A stretch of DNA of 64,000 bases from Aradus depressus (Eukaryota > Arthropoda > Insecta > Hemiptera > Aradidae), in assembly GCA_963662175.1 (NCBI GenBank), contig OY759218.1:4332001-4396000 (forward strand). Reading direction: 5' to 3'. The notes under the pieces were generated by a model, which ran no database searches, was not told where the DNA came from, and saw nothing but the letters and a program-made list of their open reading frames with translations. A program made the position numbers and the translations under genes. Positions 21,098-32,615 of the stretch are shown piece after piece (position 1 is the stretch's first letter; every line of letters begins with the position of its first letter).

Positions 21098-22340
21098 ATG
21101 GCCACCTTTGATAGGCTGTCCGTGACTCAGAAGTATAACTTCTTGAAATCGAAAAGAGAGTCAGTTTTCTCTAGGGTCAACAAAATTTATGTTAAATCAG
21201 AGATTTTGACTGCTGAGAACCTGTCATCGTTCAAATCCCAGTTTGAGAGACTCAAGGTCTTAGAAGATGACTGGCGAGAAATCCAAGATAAAATTGAACT
21301 TTTTAATGCTTCGAGGACGGAGGAAAATCTCGCTCTGTCAACAATTTCGGAAGAATTATCTTTTATCGAATTGGTCGATACATGAAGGAACAGATATTTG
21401 ACGTTATTACCGGTAGTTCCTACTTCTATAGAAGAAACTAAGTTGACAGGACAAGTTAGTCCATTACCAGAGAACCTTTTGCCAAGGATATCGATACCTA
21501 CATTCTACGGAGAGGTCGAAGCCTTCGTTGAGTATTTTTCATTATTCGAATCCGTCGTTCACAATAATAAATATGTATCCGACATTGCCAAGTTTCAATA
21601 TCTAAGATCATCGTTGAGAGGAGACGCGTTAGCTAAAATATCCGGTTTCGATTTTGTTCCAGAGAACTACCAGCTCGCCATAGAAGCACTGAAGAATCGT
21701 TATGAGAACAAAAGAAGATTGGCCACCATTTATCTGCGTAAAATTACTAATTTCTCACCGTTAAGCAATGGCTCACACAGGGAACTACAGAGATTCCTCA
21801 CGGCCCACTGCAATAGCTTTAGTGCACTAGAAAAGGTAGGAATTCCTAATCAGTTGGACTTCATCAAATTGCACTTATCACTAAGTAACCTAGACCCAGG
21901 TAGCCGCCGAGCGTTCGAAGAAAAGTTTTCTTCTACTCCATTCCCTACCTACCAGGACTTAATCATGTTTGTTACCAACAGAAGTCGTTCCGCGGAACTA
22001 ATGGTCGATGACTCGAGGCCATGTGGGAAACCCGAAAAAATAAAATTCCAGTCCTTGAAGAATAAACCTGAGCAAAACTTGTATAGCCTAGAAGAGGGGT
22101 TGAAGGAGTTAGAGGAAGAGACCAGCAAAGATGGAGATCCAGAGGGACGCATGCTGTAACGTCTGCGCAATATCGAACCCCAATAAACAAAAGAAGGAAA
22201 AAGAGACCCTCTACAGTGTTGGAACTGCAAGGGTCCCCATGTATTCTCTAAATGTCCTCTACCCAGGGCTATATTCTGTTATCGCTGCGGTAAGCCTGAT
22301 TCTAAAGTCAAGTCGTGTCCAAAGTGTAGTCAGGGAAACG
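21098..22340 (+). pseudogene. gag: gypsy gag, broken, with a BEL-like (DUF1759-type) core
   Basis: Gag forms the particle that packages the element RNA. The first ATG after the primer site opens a frame whose helical N-terminus (~95 codons) ends at an in-frame TGA (21383). The same frame resumes to a TAA at 22157, meets another stop near 22184, and continues into CCHC-like knuckles (CWNCKGPH.. at ~22217, then CYRCGK..). The core (IPTFYGEVEAFVEYFSLFES, LRGDALAKI, ALKNRYENKR) is the type seen in BEL/Pao Gags and clearly resembles the BEL gag at ~33000-33500 of this window. It lies one frame apart from pol. In-frame stops make it a pseudogene; regulated readthrough is unlikely with three stops. 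Confidence 0.85.
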
Positions 22341-22368
22341 CGACTGGAGGTCAGAGGAGAGGGTCTCA

Positions 22369-25300
22369 ATGACTTCCGAGGATCTTTCAAACCCTCCAAC
22401 CATGAATCCCATAGCAGCTGTCGGAAGGAAATCGGACCAACAATATGTAGTATGTTCCGCTCAGGAAGACCACCCCGGGTCTCAACAGCCTAGCAATGGC
22501 AGATGGTTCTTACCTTTGACACATCCCGTTTGTGAATCTGCATCCCAGCTTGCTTTGGTCGACACTGGATCATGTAAGTCCTATGTGAGTGCCAAAGGCT
22601 TAAAGAATATAGCTAATTGGGAACCAACTGAAATTAAGATTCAACCCTTTACTGTCATTGTAGCCAATGGAGACTCTGTACGTGTTGACAAAGCGCATTC
22701 AGTCAAGGTTTCACTAGGGCAGAGACAGTTTGATCTGATGTTTCACTTTATGCCTCAATTAAGCAACGCACTCTTACTCGGGTTAGATTGTATAAGCACC
22801 CTAGGAGTGGTTTTTAACTCCGTGGGCCAGTGGTGGTTTGCGGATGACCCCTCTGCTGTCCATAAATTTGGCGCAGGTACGTCAAAACCCAAGGTATCAG
22901 AGGTTTGCCGGGAGGATAAGCTGAAGACCTATACTCTTAGCGCTGGGGAGAACAGGATCATGAACCAAATTGTCACCGAAGGAATGAAGAAAGTGGAAGG
23001 ACTCACTGGCAAGACGAGTAAGATTACTCATCATATTGAAATAGGTGACGCTAAACCTATCAAACTGAGAGCATACTGCTACTCACCTAAAGTTCTGGAG
23101 GCGATGCATGCTGAACTCGACGAGCTTTCAGAAAAGGGCTTGGTTGAACCCAGTCATGCGGATTGGGCATCGCCCGTAGTAATGGTAAGGAAGCCTAACG
23201 GTACTTACCGCTTCTGCGTAGACTACCGCAAATTGAATTCCGTTTCAAAGAAGGATTCTTACCCCATGCCTAACCTATCTCAGCTCTTAGACAATCTACA
23301 TAACGCCAAGTATATGTCTAAACTAGATTTGAAAAATGCCTTCTTGCAGGTACCGTTGGCGGATGAACGGAGCAAAGATTTAACCTCTTTTATAGTTCCA
23401 GGGAGGGGACTCTTTCGCTTTACTGTAATGCCCTTCGGACTTACAGGCAGCCCAGCCACCTTCCAACGGCTGGTAGACAAGGTTTTCGGTCCCGACCTAT
23501 TACCCTTTGTCATGGTTTACCTGGATGATATCCTCATTTGTACACCGGATTTCGAGACTCATTGCCGTATCCTGAAGGAGGTCTTCCGAAGACTTTACGA
23601 GGCCGGACTGAAAGTCAACAGCGAGAAGTGCGCATTCGTTTGTAACGAAGTGAAGTATCTCGGGTATGTAGTCACACCCCAGGGAATTGTCCCTAACCCG
23701 GAGAAGATTTCTTCAGTAACTGAATTTCCACAGCCACATAACGTAAAAGCCCTTAGGAGATTTCTGGGCATAGCTGGATGGTATCGGAGGTTCGTTTGTG
23801 ATTACTCTACTATTACTGCTCCTCTAACCTCTTTGCTTCGCAAGAGTGCTCGCTGGAAATGGACCGACGATCAGGACAAGTCATTCTCCAAACTGAAGGA
23901 AGTGCTTACCACAGCCCCCATTTTAGCGAGACCAGACTTTAGTGTCCCATTCACTCTCATCACAGATGCCAGCCAATGTGGACTTGGCGCAGTCCTCGTC
24001 CAGGTGCAAGAAGGAGTGGAACGAGTAATTGCCTATAGCTCAAGATCCTTATCAGCTAGTAAAAGGAATTACTCAGTGTGCGAAAGAGAATGCTTGGCAG
24101 TGGTCTGGAGCATAGCAAAGCACCGCCAATATTTGGAAGGATTCAAATTTAAAGTGATAACCGATCACAGTAGTTTACGGTGGTTGTTTAATCTGAAAGA
24201 TCCCACTGGTAGGCTCGCACGATGGGCTCTTCAGTTGCAACAATATGACTTCGATATCGAATACCGGAAGGGGAAACTTAATGTGGTAGCTGATGCCTTA
24301 TCTCGCATACCGGAAGTCTCTTCACTCACCCTTGTCCCTAAAGAGGAAACTCTCAAGTCGGATCTGTGGTATGACCTAAAAGTAGAGAGGGTAAAGAGCC
24401 ACCCCCATCATCACCCAGACTGGTTGGTACAGGACGCATACCTGTACTGCTATCGCGAAGACCCCAAGAAGAATGGCCTAGACGAAGGAAGACCTGAAGT
24501 TTGGAAACTAGTGCTTCCCGCTCACCTTCGAAAAGAGGTCATGGAAGAAAATCACAAGCTCCCACAAGCCGGTCACCTAGGAATAGCCAAAACGCACTGG
24601 AGAATTGCAAGGCAATATTACTGGCCTGGCATGTATGAAGATGTTTTGCGTTACGTGCGTACTTGCGAGGTCTGTCAGAAGGTAAAGGCCAATAATCAGC
24701 CTACTCGCGGATGGATGCAGCATCGATACGTGCAGTCCCCATGGGAATGTGTCAGCTTTGATTTAATGGGTCCCTATCCAAGGAGCTCTCAAGGATCCAT
24801 TTATCTGCTTGTACTACAGGATGTCTTCTCCCGCTGGGTAGTACTGGTCCCTTTGAGGAAGGCTACATCGCAGAATATCGCAGAAAAGTTCAGGAACACC
24901 ATCCTCAATAGATACGGATGCCCCAAGGTTATCATCACCGATAATGGTTCTAATCTGGTGAGCTCGAGCATCAGGAACATAGCAACTTCATGTGGAATCC
25001 ATCATCATCGGACACCGTTTTACCACTCCCAAGCGAATCCAGTAGAACGCTCCAACCGCAATGTGAAACAAGTTATAGTTTCGTATTTGGAGGGTTCCCA
25101 GAAATATTGGGACAAGTACATCGGCGAAGTCCAATTCGAACTCAACTCAGTATGTCAGGAATCCACCAAATATTCTCCAGCCTTCCTTAACTATGGGAGA
25201 GAACTTTCAGCTACTTCTAGCTATAAGAACACAGTACAGACCCAGCAGTTACAGACAACGCACCCTACGGAACAGTCCAAAGACAGCTGGGCTCTGAGAA

Positions 25301-25594
25301 TGAAGAAGCTCAAGAAGATCTACCACAACGTGGAAGCCCATCTAGTCATAGCCCAGGAGGCCCAGATGAACCGGTATAACCTCAGAAGAAGAAAGGATAA
25401 TTTTAGACCGGGTGACTTGGTGTTGAAGCGCAGCTTTCAACAATCGTCGAAGCCAGATGGCGTTTGTGCTAAGCTGCTCCCCAAGTACGAAGGTCATCCG
25501 TGTGAGTCGCGCCGGCGTATGCAAGCTCGAAGATGAAGAGGGCAAGTACAAAGGGTTGTGGCATCCCTCAAGGCTCAAGTCATTTCATACGTGA
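22369..25594 (+). pseudogene. pol: gypsy pol polyprotein (protease, RT, RNase H, integrase), late frameshift
   Basis: Open for 1055 codons to 25536. Domains in order: aspartic protease with LVDTGS (~residue 63); reverse transcriptase with VDYRKLN, MPFGLTGSPATFQ and catalytic YLDDILI (~384); RNase H with ITDASQCGLGAVL (~530) and TDHSSLRWL (~597); integrase with the HHCC finger (HLGIAKTHW..CEVCQKVK, ~735-772) and catalytic motifs SFDLMGPY (~797), TDNGSNL (~858) and NPVERSNR (~892). This order is diagnostic of Ty3/gypsy. Near 25490 the frame changes, and the normal C-terminus (VIRVSRAGVCKLEDEEGKYK…) continues in another frame to a TGA at 25594. A single indel therefore truncates the GPY/F-type tail. 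All key catalytic residues are present. There is no env. Confidence 0.93.
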
Positions 25595-25619
25595 GTCACT
25601 CAGGGGAGATTTTCATTCT

Positions 25620-25632
25620 AGGAGGAGGAAAT
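25620..25632 (+). promoter_or_regulatory. polypurine tract of the gypsy element
   Basis: AGGAGGAGGAAAT directly precedes the 3' LTR start (TGTACCG at 25633). This is the expected position of the plus-strand primer. Confidence 0.85.
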
Positions 25633-26013
25633 TGTACCGTTTGTGTAGAGATGAAAATCTCCCCCCCTCTCTTTGAAGTTCGTAAAAAATAATAATAATA
25701 AAAAAAATATATATATTATCGATTGTCAATCGATAATCGATGTGAGAGATAACCTTGAAGATAGAAGAAAAGCTAGTAAGAATTTGAGTGTGTTCATTTT
25801 GAGATAGATATTTTTGTGATTAGTCAATATAAGAGTGGACTTGTTATTTGGTTTTTCTTTTCTTATTTTTCTACTTTATTTTTAAACCTACATCCCAAGG
25901 AAATCATTCCCGGCACGGACGAACAGGACTAGTGAGGAGAACTCTGGGTCCCGCTGAGTAGATCCAGCAAAATTGTGCTTTCCCGGGGTGGAGGTAAGTC
26001 CAGTAACGGCACA
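25633..26013 (+). repeat. gypsy 3' LTR (intact)
   Basis: 381 bp, TGTACCGTT … CGGCACA, followed by the TGCT target duplication at 26014-26017. It contains an A/T-rich tract near 25690-25720 and serves as the unbroken reference for the Helitron insertion site in the other LTR. Confidence 0.93.
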
Positions 26014-26583
26014 TGCTTAGTGATCGAGTATGGTTTTGTGCCGGAGGGTGAAACTCCAGCGTTAAATTGTGGCATTAGACTGTAGTTCTCATGGGAGAGA
26101 TTGCTGGTATATAGGGGCACCACAGTCAACCCAAGATGTATATAACCCGAACTGTTCGTGTGGCGGCATCGAGACTGCAGAACATGTGGTCCTCGATTGC
26201 TCGCCGTACCTGGGATTGATCCTGCCGGAGTTGATGACGGAGTCTAACTATCCGGCGTTCGGCCGCTTTGTCACCTCCTGGCGGGAACAGAAAAAGCCCT
26301 TTTGACCTGGCGCCGGGGGCGATTGACGGGCCGCGGCCCGAAGTCTACCCCCGGCGACCGCGAAGTAGAAGCAGCCCCACTCTACCGATCTCAAGCTCTC
26401 TCGGCGCCACCAGGCAGCCGCAACCCCTAGGAGGTCTGAGAGCAACAATCTGTCCCGCAAGGGACCAGAGGCTATCGCCCCCAGACACCAACCAAAAACC
26501 TTTGTAAATTATGTACCTCTTCTCCCGACAATATCGGGCCGGGTGATTTGCCGGAGCACCCAAAAAAAAAAAAAAAAAAAAAA
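26014..26583 (+). mobile_element. LINE 3' end (ORF2 tail, GC-rich UTR, poly-A)
   Basis: A frame ending at 26305 carries the C-terminal zinc knuckle typical of I/R1/LOA-group LINEs: CSCGGIETAEHVVLDC. It ends shortly after with WREQKKPF and a stop. A GC-rich 3' UTR follows, in sharp contrast to the AT-rich surroundings, then an uninterrupted A tract (~26561-26583). The upstream part of ORF2 is absent or cut off at the gypsy insertion point, so this is a 5'-truncated copy. It may be related to the LINE at 60770-64000, which has the matching upstream region. Confidence 0.8.
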
Positions 26584-28079
26584 CCTAAGATGTATAAGTA
26601 AGACCATCTAGATATATAAATATCGGCCCTAAAGTATCTGCTCCGCCGTATTTGATGTTCTTCTTCCGTCATTCCACTTCTTTTGTCTGTGAGTGTTTTT
26701 GGTGAAATAGTTTCAAATAAAAGTGAGTGAAACAGAGGAACCTTAAAGATTTTAAGATTGGTTTTACATTTTAATACTGAGAGAATAAATACTAGCGAAC
26801 GACGTAATTTAGTACTTGTAACTTTCAATGAATTCTTGAGAAAAGTTTCATGTTGCATTATATTGCTTGATTTAGTATTATTGTTATCAATAACATTTGT
26901 GCGAATGGTAAAACGTTCTGTGTGCCATGAGTGACCTGCTTATTTGTTTTGCGAGAAATAGATAATTATTTTCAGAGCTATCATTCAATTGTATAAAACA
27001 TTTCTTTTGTTTAATTCAATTATTTCAACTAAAAAATATTTTAGAAGCGATGAGAATATTTAGATTATAATTAATGAACTTGGAACCATACTTTTTTTTG
27101 TCAGGTCTAAGGGCTCATTTACACATCTCCAAGATGTAACTGTCATTGGAGTTCTAAGCTCTTCTTCCTTCCAAGGAAATGATAATGTTTGTTAAATTAG
27201 AAATGAATAGAATAATTTTGTTGCAGGGTTAGAAAAATGTAATCTTCATACACTTAAGGTTTAAAAGGAAATATTTTAGACAAATATTTATTGCTATTTG
27301 ATTTTGAATAAATATATACAAAAAATAATGAATAAAATATGTATTATAAAATCTTCTTTATTCTGTACAATGTAAACTTTTGCTATTAAAAAATGTTAAT
27401 AGTAATCTATACTTTATAGTAAATATATTTGATCAATAAATTACTTAACTGTTCTCAATGCCTTCTTATTACGAACTAACATAAGTTAATGGTTAAAAAA
27501 AATGCATTATATTTTTTAAATAAATAAAAACGAAAAGTGGGTGTACTGGATGTGAATTTGAATTAGCCAGGTTGCCGCCTACGGACAGTTTAGCTCATGT
27601 TAGTGCATTGGGGTGCTGAAACTTGCTACAACTATTATAGCCTAAAGTTTACCTTCTGTTTATATTAACTTATTCTGTGGTTTTGTGTATATTTGGACTG
27701 TGAACATAGGACATCAAGATAAGGCAGAGTGAGATCTTTATCGGACCAGGGAGCAATATAGATAGGTGTTGCCATTATAACACATTCTTTGAAAGCTCAT
27801 TTCAAAAGCTTTTAGAAACAGGAAGAGTTTATTATATTAAACGAGGATTTTTATTTCATTATAGCGCCATTTTGAAACAATTACTTTCGTATGTCTGAAA
27901 CTTTTGGTTGTAAGGCTTCATCAACTTGTTTTTGATCATTTCTTGATGTACAGAAGTCGGGGGGTCCGTGACTGGAGTCACGCGCAACAATAAGAAAGAT
28001 AAGGTCCCCAAAAATCTACTACTTCCGACCATAGAGTGAGAGGTGTTCTGTGTATGTGTATCCAAAACTCTATAAGGAC
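26584..28079. other. AT-rich non-coding region
   Basis: About 1.5 kb without a recognisable gene or well-matched repeat. Short open frames have no family signature. Confidence 0.5.
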
Positions 28080-28310
28080 CTATACTAATTTTCAGCCAAA
28101 TCGTCCAAAGAGAACGGCGGGATTGGGAGATGCTTAACTCAAAAACCCTAATAACAATCGTTGTAGGGTAGGCAAAAGTTTTTTTTTTTTAGGTCTCCCA
28201 TAGTAGAGTCGCCACCTGAGTGTCGAAAAAGCGTTTTGGTAGTAGACGATATGACCTAGTAGTTAAAGCCCGGGCATGAGTCATAATAACTAACTATGAA
28301 AGATCAAACT
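28080..28310. repeat. family A fragment followed by a SINE 3' fragment
   Basis: 28080-28165 has family A text (AATTTTCAGCCAAATCGTCC, AAAAACCCTAATAAC). 28189-28305 matches the 3' part of the tRNA-derived SINE at 46420-46763, in the opposite orientation: CTCCCATAGTAGAGTCG … GGTAGTAGACGATATGACCT … AAAGCCCGGGCATGAGTC. The SINE tRNA-like head is missing. Confidence 0.7.
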
Positions 28311-28629
28311 CACATTTTGACAGTCGGGTCCACTCCGTCCATTTGAATTCCTTATTTTCTTTTGACCTTAAACCCTTCTACCTAAACCCATTTCCCAAGA
28401 CAGTAAATTAAAACCGATACTTTTTTCAACATTTTTGATTAAAAGTTGGAAAAGTGCAATGAAGTCGAATTTTTTCTGAGAGCAGAGCTCGCTTCTAATA
28501 CCTGTTCTAACGCTTCGCGGACTCCACTGCTTTTAAACTTAACAAAAGTACTTAAATGCCCAGCGAATAAGCTCATGCAGCATTTTCATGCAGGAGTTAC
28601 AAATTTAAAATTTTTAATGCTAAGCATCT

Positions 28630-29905
28630 ATGCGGCAATGTACTTTCCCAGGGCGAGTAAACTATGTTGCCCTCCCACCAAAATCACTCGATCGCTTAGT
28701 TTAAAAATCAATAATTGACTTGAGAATCTTCAAACATACTGTGTCGAAACATTCATTTCAATTTTTGAGTGGTGCTCCTCTCCTCAGATCCTCCCTTCCC
28801 TCCCTTCGCCCCCTCCTTTCCCTCCCCCCCCCCCCTTCCCTTCGTCCGATTTCGCTGATAATAAACAGCAGTCGGGAATTTGAATATAACTAGAAATTTT
28901 CATGTCGATACATTCATTACAAAGGCACTTATTAGAGTTTTTCTGTTAAGCCCCACTCCCTTTCCTTCCTCTTAATCCCATTCGTCCAATTTGAATGAAA
29001 ATCAATAGGTGTTGTCCTTATGAGGTTTTGAATTCATGTGCACAATTTCACATCGATACATTCATTAGATAAACAGTTATTAGAGTTTTAGTTTTAAGCA
29101 CCCCTAATCCCCCCCTTCTGATTTGGCTGAACATTAATAGGTGCCATGCTTATGGGGTTTTGGAAACACATTAAATTTTGCCTGGATACATTCACACTAT
29201 GAGTCAGGCAGAGTGATGCAATTTATCCATAACAATAGCCTATGAGTCATGTTACTGATAGGCTAGCCGCTAGTGTTTACCCCCTGACCTAGGATACCTG
29301 TTCTTGCTCCCAACTACACCTGACAACTATGCTACATTAGCCCACCTCACCTTTCATTGTTGATGCTCGACATAAATACGAGCGCAACTCATCGAATCAC
29401 AAAATGAAATAAGAGGTCAGACTTTTGTTGGGAATGGAAAAGTCAAATTGATTTGGATAAAGTAAAAAAAAAAGTTGTTGGTGAATCACCGACAATGTAC
29501 TTCCCCAGTGCGAATAAATGAGGTATGTTTTCGCTCTACCTCTGAACCTAATTTAACAATTTGGTTAAAAATCAAAAGATGTTTTACTCAGAGACTTCTG
29601 AATCATCATCATCTTAAATTTCGGGTTGATCCATTCATCACATTGTTTCTCTTCGGTGGATTTGGCTGAAAATAGGTGTCGTCCTTATGCGGTTCTGAAG
29701 ACACATATAAAATTTTCTATCGATATATTATGTCTGACGGGAATTACCAAGTTCACAGAAACGGACATATAGTAATTATAATAAAAAAATAATTTTTGGA
29801 ATCAGGGGATTGGAAAACATGAAATTTCGGTGAAAATTCAACATCGAATTTCTGACCAATTATATAACTTCCTCTCTACTTACTTGTTCTTCTGAGGAAG
29901 TAATA
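28630..29905 (-). repeat. two family A copies in reverse orientation
   Basis: The first (28630-29195) begins at ATGTACTTTCCCAGGGCG and carries three modules, with C-rich tracts such as the one near 28825. The second (29473-29905) begins GTTGGTGAATCACCGACAAT (the tail palindrome) and ends with a decayed head near 29865-29905. Between them (29196-29472) is unassigned sequence. Confidence 0.75.
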
Positions 29906-30734
29906 ATATTAATCTTGTTCACTTTGCACTCCCTATTCCCTCGCTTTGTCACTGAAGCATATCATGATCGCGATTAGAACCGCAGAAAACTTAATTCGTT
30001 TTAACATTATACTAAGAGGTTTCTTTGTAATCTTCAAAATTTCTGACATAAAAAAAGATTTATTACGGTATTTAAATGTTTCAAAAGTAAATTCAATAAA
30101 AAGAAGATTATTATCTTTAAATATAAAGAAAAAAAAAACAAAAGGAGAAAGTTAGGGTTAAAGAGATAAACAAGAAGTTTTAGTAAAGCACTTGTAATGT
30201 AAAGTTTAAATTACTTCTTGGAAAATCTGGAGTCCTGGACAGTTGGGAAATTTTATGGGTTGCCGTCGTGTGAACACGTTAGCCATCCGTCTTCCCATCT
30301 TCCGTCTACCGAGGTCCTGGACTTAACTAGCTTTCATACTCCCAATAGGCTATAAATCTTACCAAGGTCGAGGGAACCCTCTTTTCGGAACTTGAGAGTA
30401 GGATGAAAAGGGGGATTCTGACACTGCAAGGAGTTTCTGATATTCTGTTGGACTCCCCCATAACTGGTTGCATTAATATGAACATATTATAATCCGTACT
30501 CTCATATTCCGTTCACCGGGGTTCCGGACTAACTTTCATACACCCAATAGGCAATAAATCTGACGAAGGTCGATGGGACCCCCCCTTTTTTGAACTTGAG
30601 AATAGGAAGAAAAAAGGGATTCTGGCACAGCAAGGATCTTCTGTGTTTAGAAAATTTTAATTTTGTGTTAGATACATTGTATGGCATATAAAATGTGTCT
30701 TTTAGTTGTCTCTACTATTTTTACTCGCTAAGAT
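29906..30734. repeat. non-coding region with a ~145-bp direct repeat
   Basis: The segments 30297-30440 and 30510-30650 are diverged direct copies. Both contain TTTCATAC(T/A)CCCAATAGGC, AATAAATCT(T/G)AC(C/G)AAGGTCGA and GGGATTCTG(A/G)CAC. The rest has no recognised content. Confidence 0.65.
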
Positions 30735-31024
30735 TTTTGATTAGATTATAAATATAAGGGGTATCTTGTAAAATGTATTTAAGTATTGAAGTAAAGTGGT
30801 TTTAATTTTCGTCCGATTTCGGCTAAAATGTTATCAGATCTAGGTAACCTCATGTGACATCATATATCAAATTTCAAGTTCATAGCTACAATCGTTTCTG
30901 AGTTAGAACGCTCACAAAGTTCCAATAACATACACACTGAAAAACGTCATCTGGAGAATGAAAACTCGATCTCGGATTTTGGCATGATTACAATACTTCC
31001 TTGTACTATAGGAATAAGAAAGTA
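30735..31024 (-). repeat. family B dispersed repeat, reverse copy
   Basis: The reverse complement of the family also present at 54957-55295. Shared text includes AACGATTGTAGCTATGAACT and GTTATTGGAACTTTGTGAGC when read on the minus strand. The head, at the right end (30987-31024), is an imperfect hairpin, ACTTCCTTGTACTATAGG / AATAAGAAAGT. The layout is like family A but the sequence is different. Confidence 0.7.
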
Positions 31025-31524
31025 GAAACTAATTCGGTATTATATATTGAAACGAATAGAAAAAACGCGATCAAGTTGTCACTTAGGACAATTGAATACT
31101 GACATTTTGTAAAAGGACATGTCAACTCTTATAAGATGTCTCAAATTTGGTGTGAGATCGAGACGACACTTGGGAAATTAGGACCAGCAACAGGGGGAAA
31201 CACGAAACAATCCATTGATGAAGGATCACTTATATTGATTGGGTATGTTGCGTGCAGCACACTGCAACACGGGACTTCTTACAGCTGTCTTGCCTCGTCT
31301 TCGCAATTCCAATACAAGTACACACACAACTCAATCTAACAAAGGGATAGAAAATGTCCAAGTCAAATTGAATTATAATAAATTGATTACTGTGACTACT
31401 GACTAATATTAAGGCTTGTTCACACGTGCGGCAAATGGAGTGCGGTGCCGCGAGGAATATATTCACACATAGCTGCACAGATTATATATTCCCGGCAATC
31501 GAGATGGATGTGGATCAAATACAT
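31025..31524. other. non-coding segment
   Basis: No recognised gene. The overlapping frames at 31136-31478 lack family motifs and have no consistent coding signal. Confidence 0.4.
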
Positions 31525-31572
31525 ATACTAAAGTAGTTGGTATAAGAAAGTCCTGTAATGGCCACAACACAT
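31525..31572 (-). repeat. single arm of a foldback MITE
   Basis: AGTTGGTATAAGAAAGTCCT + GTAATGGCCACAACAC matches one arm of the inverted-repeat element at 56044-56264 (GTGGCCATTACAGAACTTTC on the opposite strand). No second arm is seen nearby. Confidence 0.55.
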
Positions 31573-31584
31573 ATATTTCTTTAA

Positions 31585-31874
31585 TTTACATTAAATATTT
31601 CAAAAAGTGATGATCAATGTTAAGTTATTAGAAGTATTTCTTTCATCCTGGTATCATAATCATGAATAGTATTGTTGAGAGGAACAATATTTAATTTTTT
31701 TTAATGACCAGATGCTTCAAATATAATCAGCGCAATTTTAAATGTTCTTTGATTATTATTATTTATTATTCTTAGTGCTTTTTTATAATGCTTTATAGAG
31801 CTACAAGACACTAGAGCTTCCCAATATATTAAACTATAATTAATTATAGAATGGAAATATGCATAATGTAGTGT
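31585..31874 (-). pseudogene. LINE reverse-transcriptase C-terminal remnant
   Basis: The minus-strand translation reads YAYFHSIINYSLIYW, then KALRIINNNNQ.TFK and, after a stop, KLNIVPLNNTIHDYDTRMKE. This pattern (YxxxxSxxxYGxxxWG … RAxRII … HxYNTR) is the post-RT segment of jockey/CR1-group LINEs. It has stops, so it is a pseudogene. The BEL element's left border and target duplication (31870-31874) fall at its 5' side. Confidence 0.6.
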
Positions 31875-32201
31875 TGTTGAGGCCTGGCATTTCCCTATTC
31901 CTTCCCCCCCCCCCCCCCCCCCCCCCTCCCCTGCCTTGTAGTGAGTGTACATCGCAGCGCCACCAGGCCCGTTGCAGCTAGCGCAATCTATCTATGAGAG
32001 GGGAGCGGACCTGAACTATCATCAGTAGTTGTTGATCATCTGACCTGATCTGTCGAACATCAATTGTTGACCATCTAACCTGGTCCATCACCTAACCTTG
32101 ACCTCGTTCACCCATGCCGTGAGTAGAGGCCATGCTTTCATTTTTACCTTTTTTTATATACAGTCCACTTTTATCAGTTATACATACACCCGGCGTGTAC
32201 A
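31875..32201 (+). repeat. BEL 5' LTR
   Basis: Starts TGTTGAGGCCTGGCATTTCC, includes a long C tract (~31904-31926), and ends GGCGTGTACA. ATTGGTCCTACGCCGCC, just downstream, is at the primer-site position; I cannot assign its tRNA with confidence. Confidence 0.95.
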
Positions 32202-32615
32202 TATTGGTCCTACGCCGCCGGATCAAAACAGTCCTATAAAAATATTAAGTTATTTTCAAAGTTTTTAATCATTTTTATTTAAACTTTTTTTGAAAAATTG
32301 GGAATAGTTAATTTCATTTTTTTCAAAGTGTACCTTTCTTTACCTTATACAATTATATCTTATAGGTACCTTAGGAAGTATTATTTACGTTTTCTATCTT
32401 ACGTTTTATCCTATACGAAATATTGTTTACCTTTTCTTCACCATATAATCCTTTCCTTCACCATATACTCTTACGTATATATATATTGAGGAAATATTAT
32501 TTACGTTATTTCTATTTCGTACATTTTATATTTTACGAAATATCGCTTACATTTTCTTCATTGTATAAATATATAAACATTTATATATATATATATATTT
32601 TTTTTTTTCCTCACC
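32202..32615 (+). other. BEL 5' leader
   Basis: About 410 bp of AT-rich leader between the LTR and the gag-pol ATG at 32616. It contains repeated motifs such as TTACGTTTTCTAT, CCTTTTCTTCACCATATA and a (TA)n run just before the start codon. No gene is seen. Confidence 0.7.

Larger units (their letters stand above)
7567..26017 (+). mobile_element. Ty3/gypsy LTR retrotransposon with a nested Helitron block
   Basis: The two LTRs are 7571-7660 joined to 20714-21002 (379 bp in total) and 25633-26013 (381 bp). Both begin TGTACCGTT and end CGGCACA. They are flanked by the 4-bp direct repeat TGCT (7567-7570 and 26014-26017), a normal product of integrase. I count about five differences between the LTRs, so insertion was fairly recent. 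Internal order is primer site, gag, then protease-RT-RNase H-integrase, which defines Ty3/gypsy. The 13-kb block at 7661-20713 is inserted inside the 5' LTR. Gag has several stops and pol has one late frameshift, so this copy is not autonomous now. Confidence 0.93.

Noticed and set aside
26248..26563. Overlapping GC-rich frames on both strands
   Set aside because: They lie in the GC-rich 3' UTR of the LINE tail, where few stops occur by composition alone.
32298..32615. Short frames in the BEL leader
   Set aside because: AT-rich leader sequence with no conserved motif, directly upstream of the real gag-pol start.
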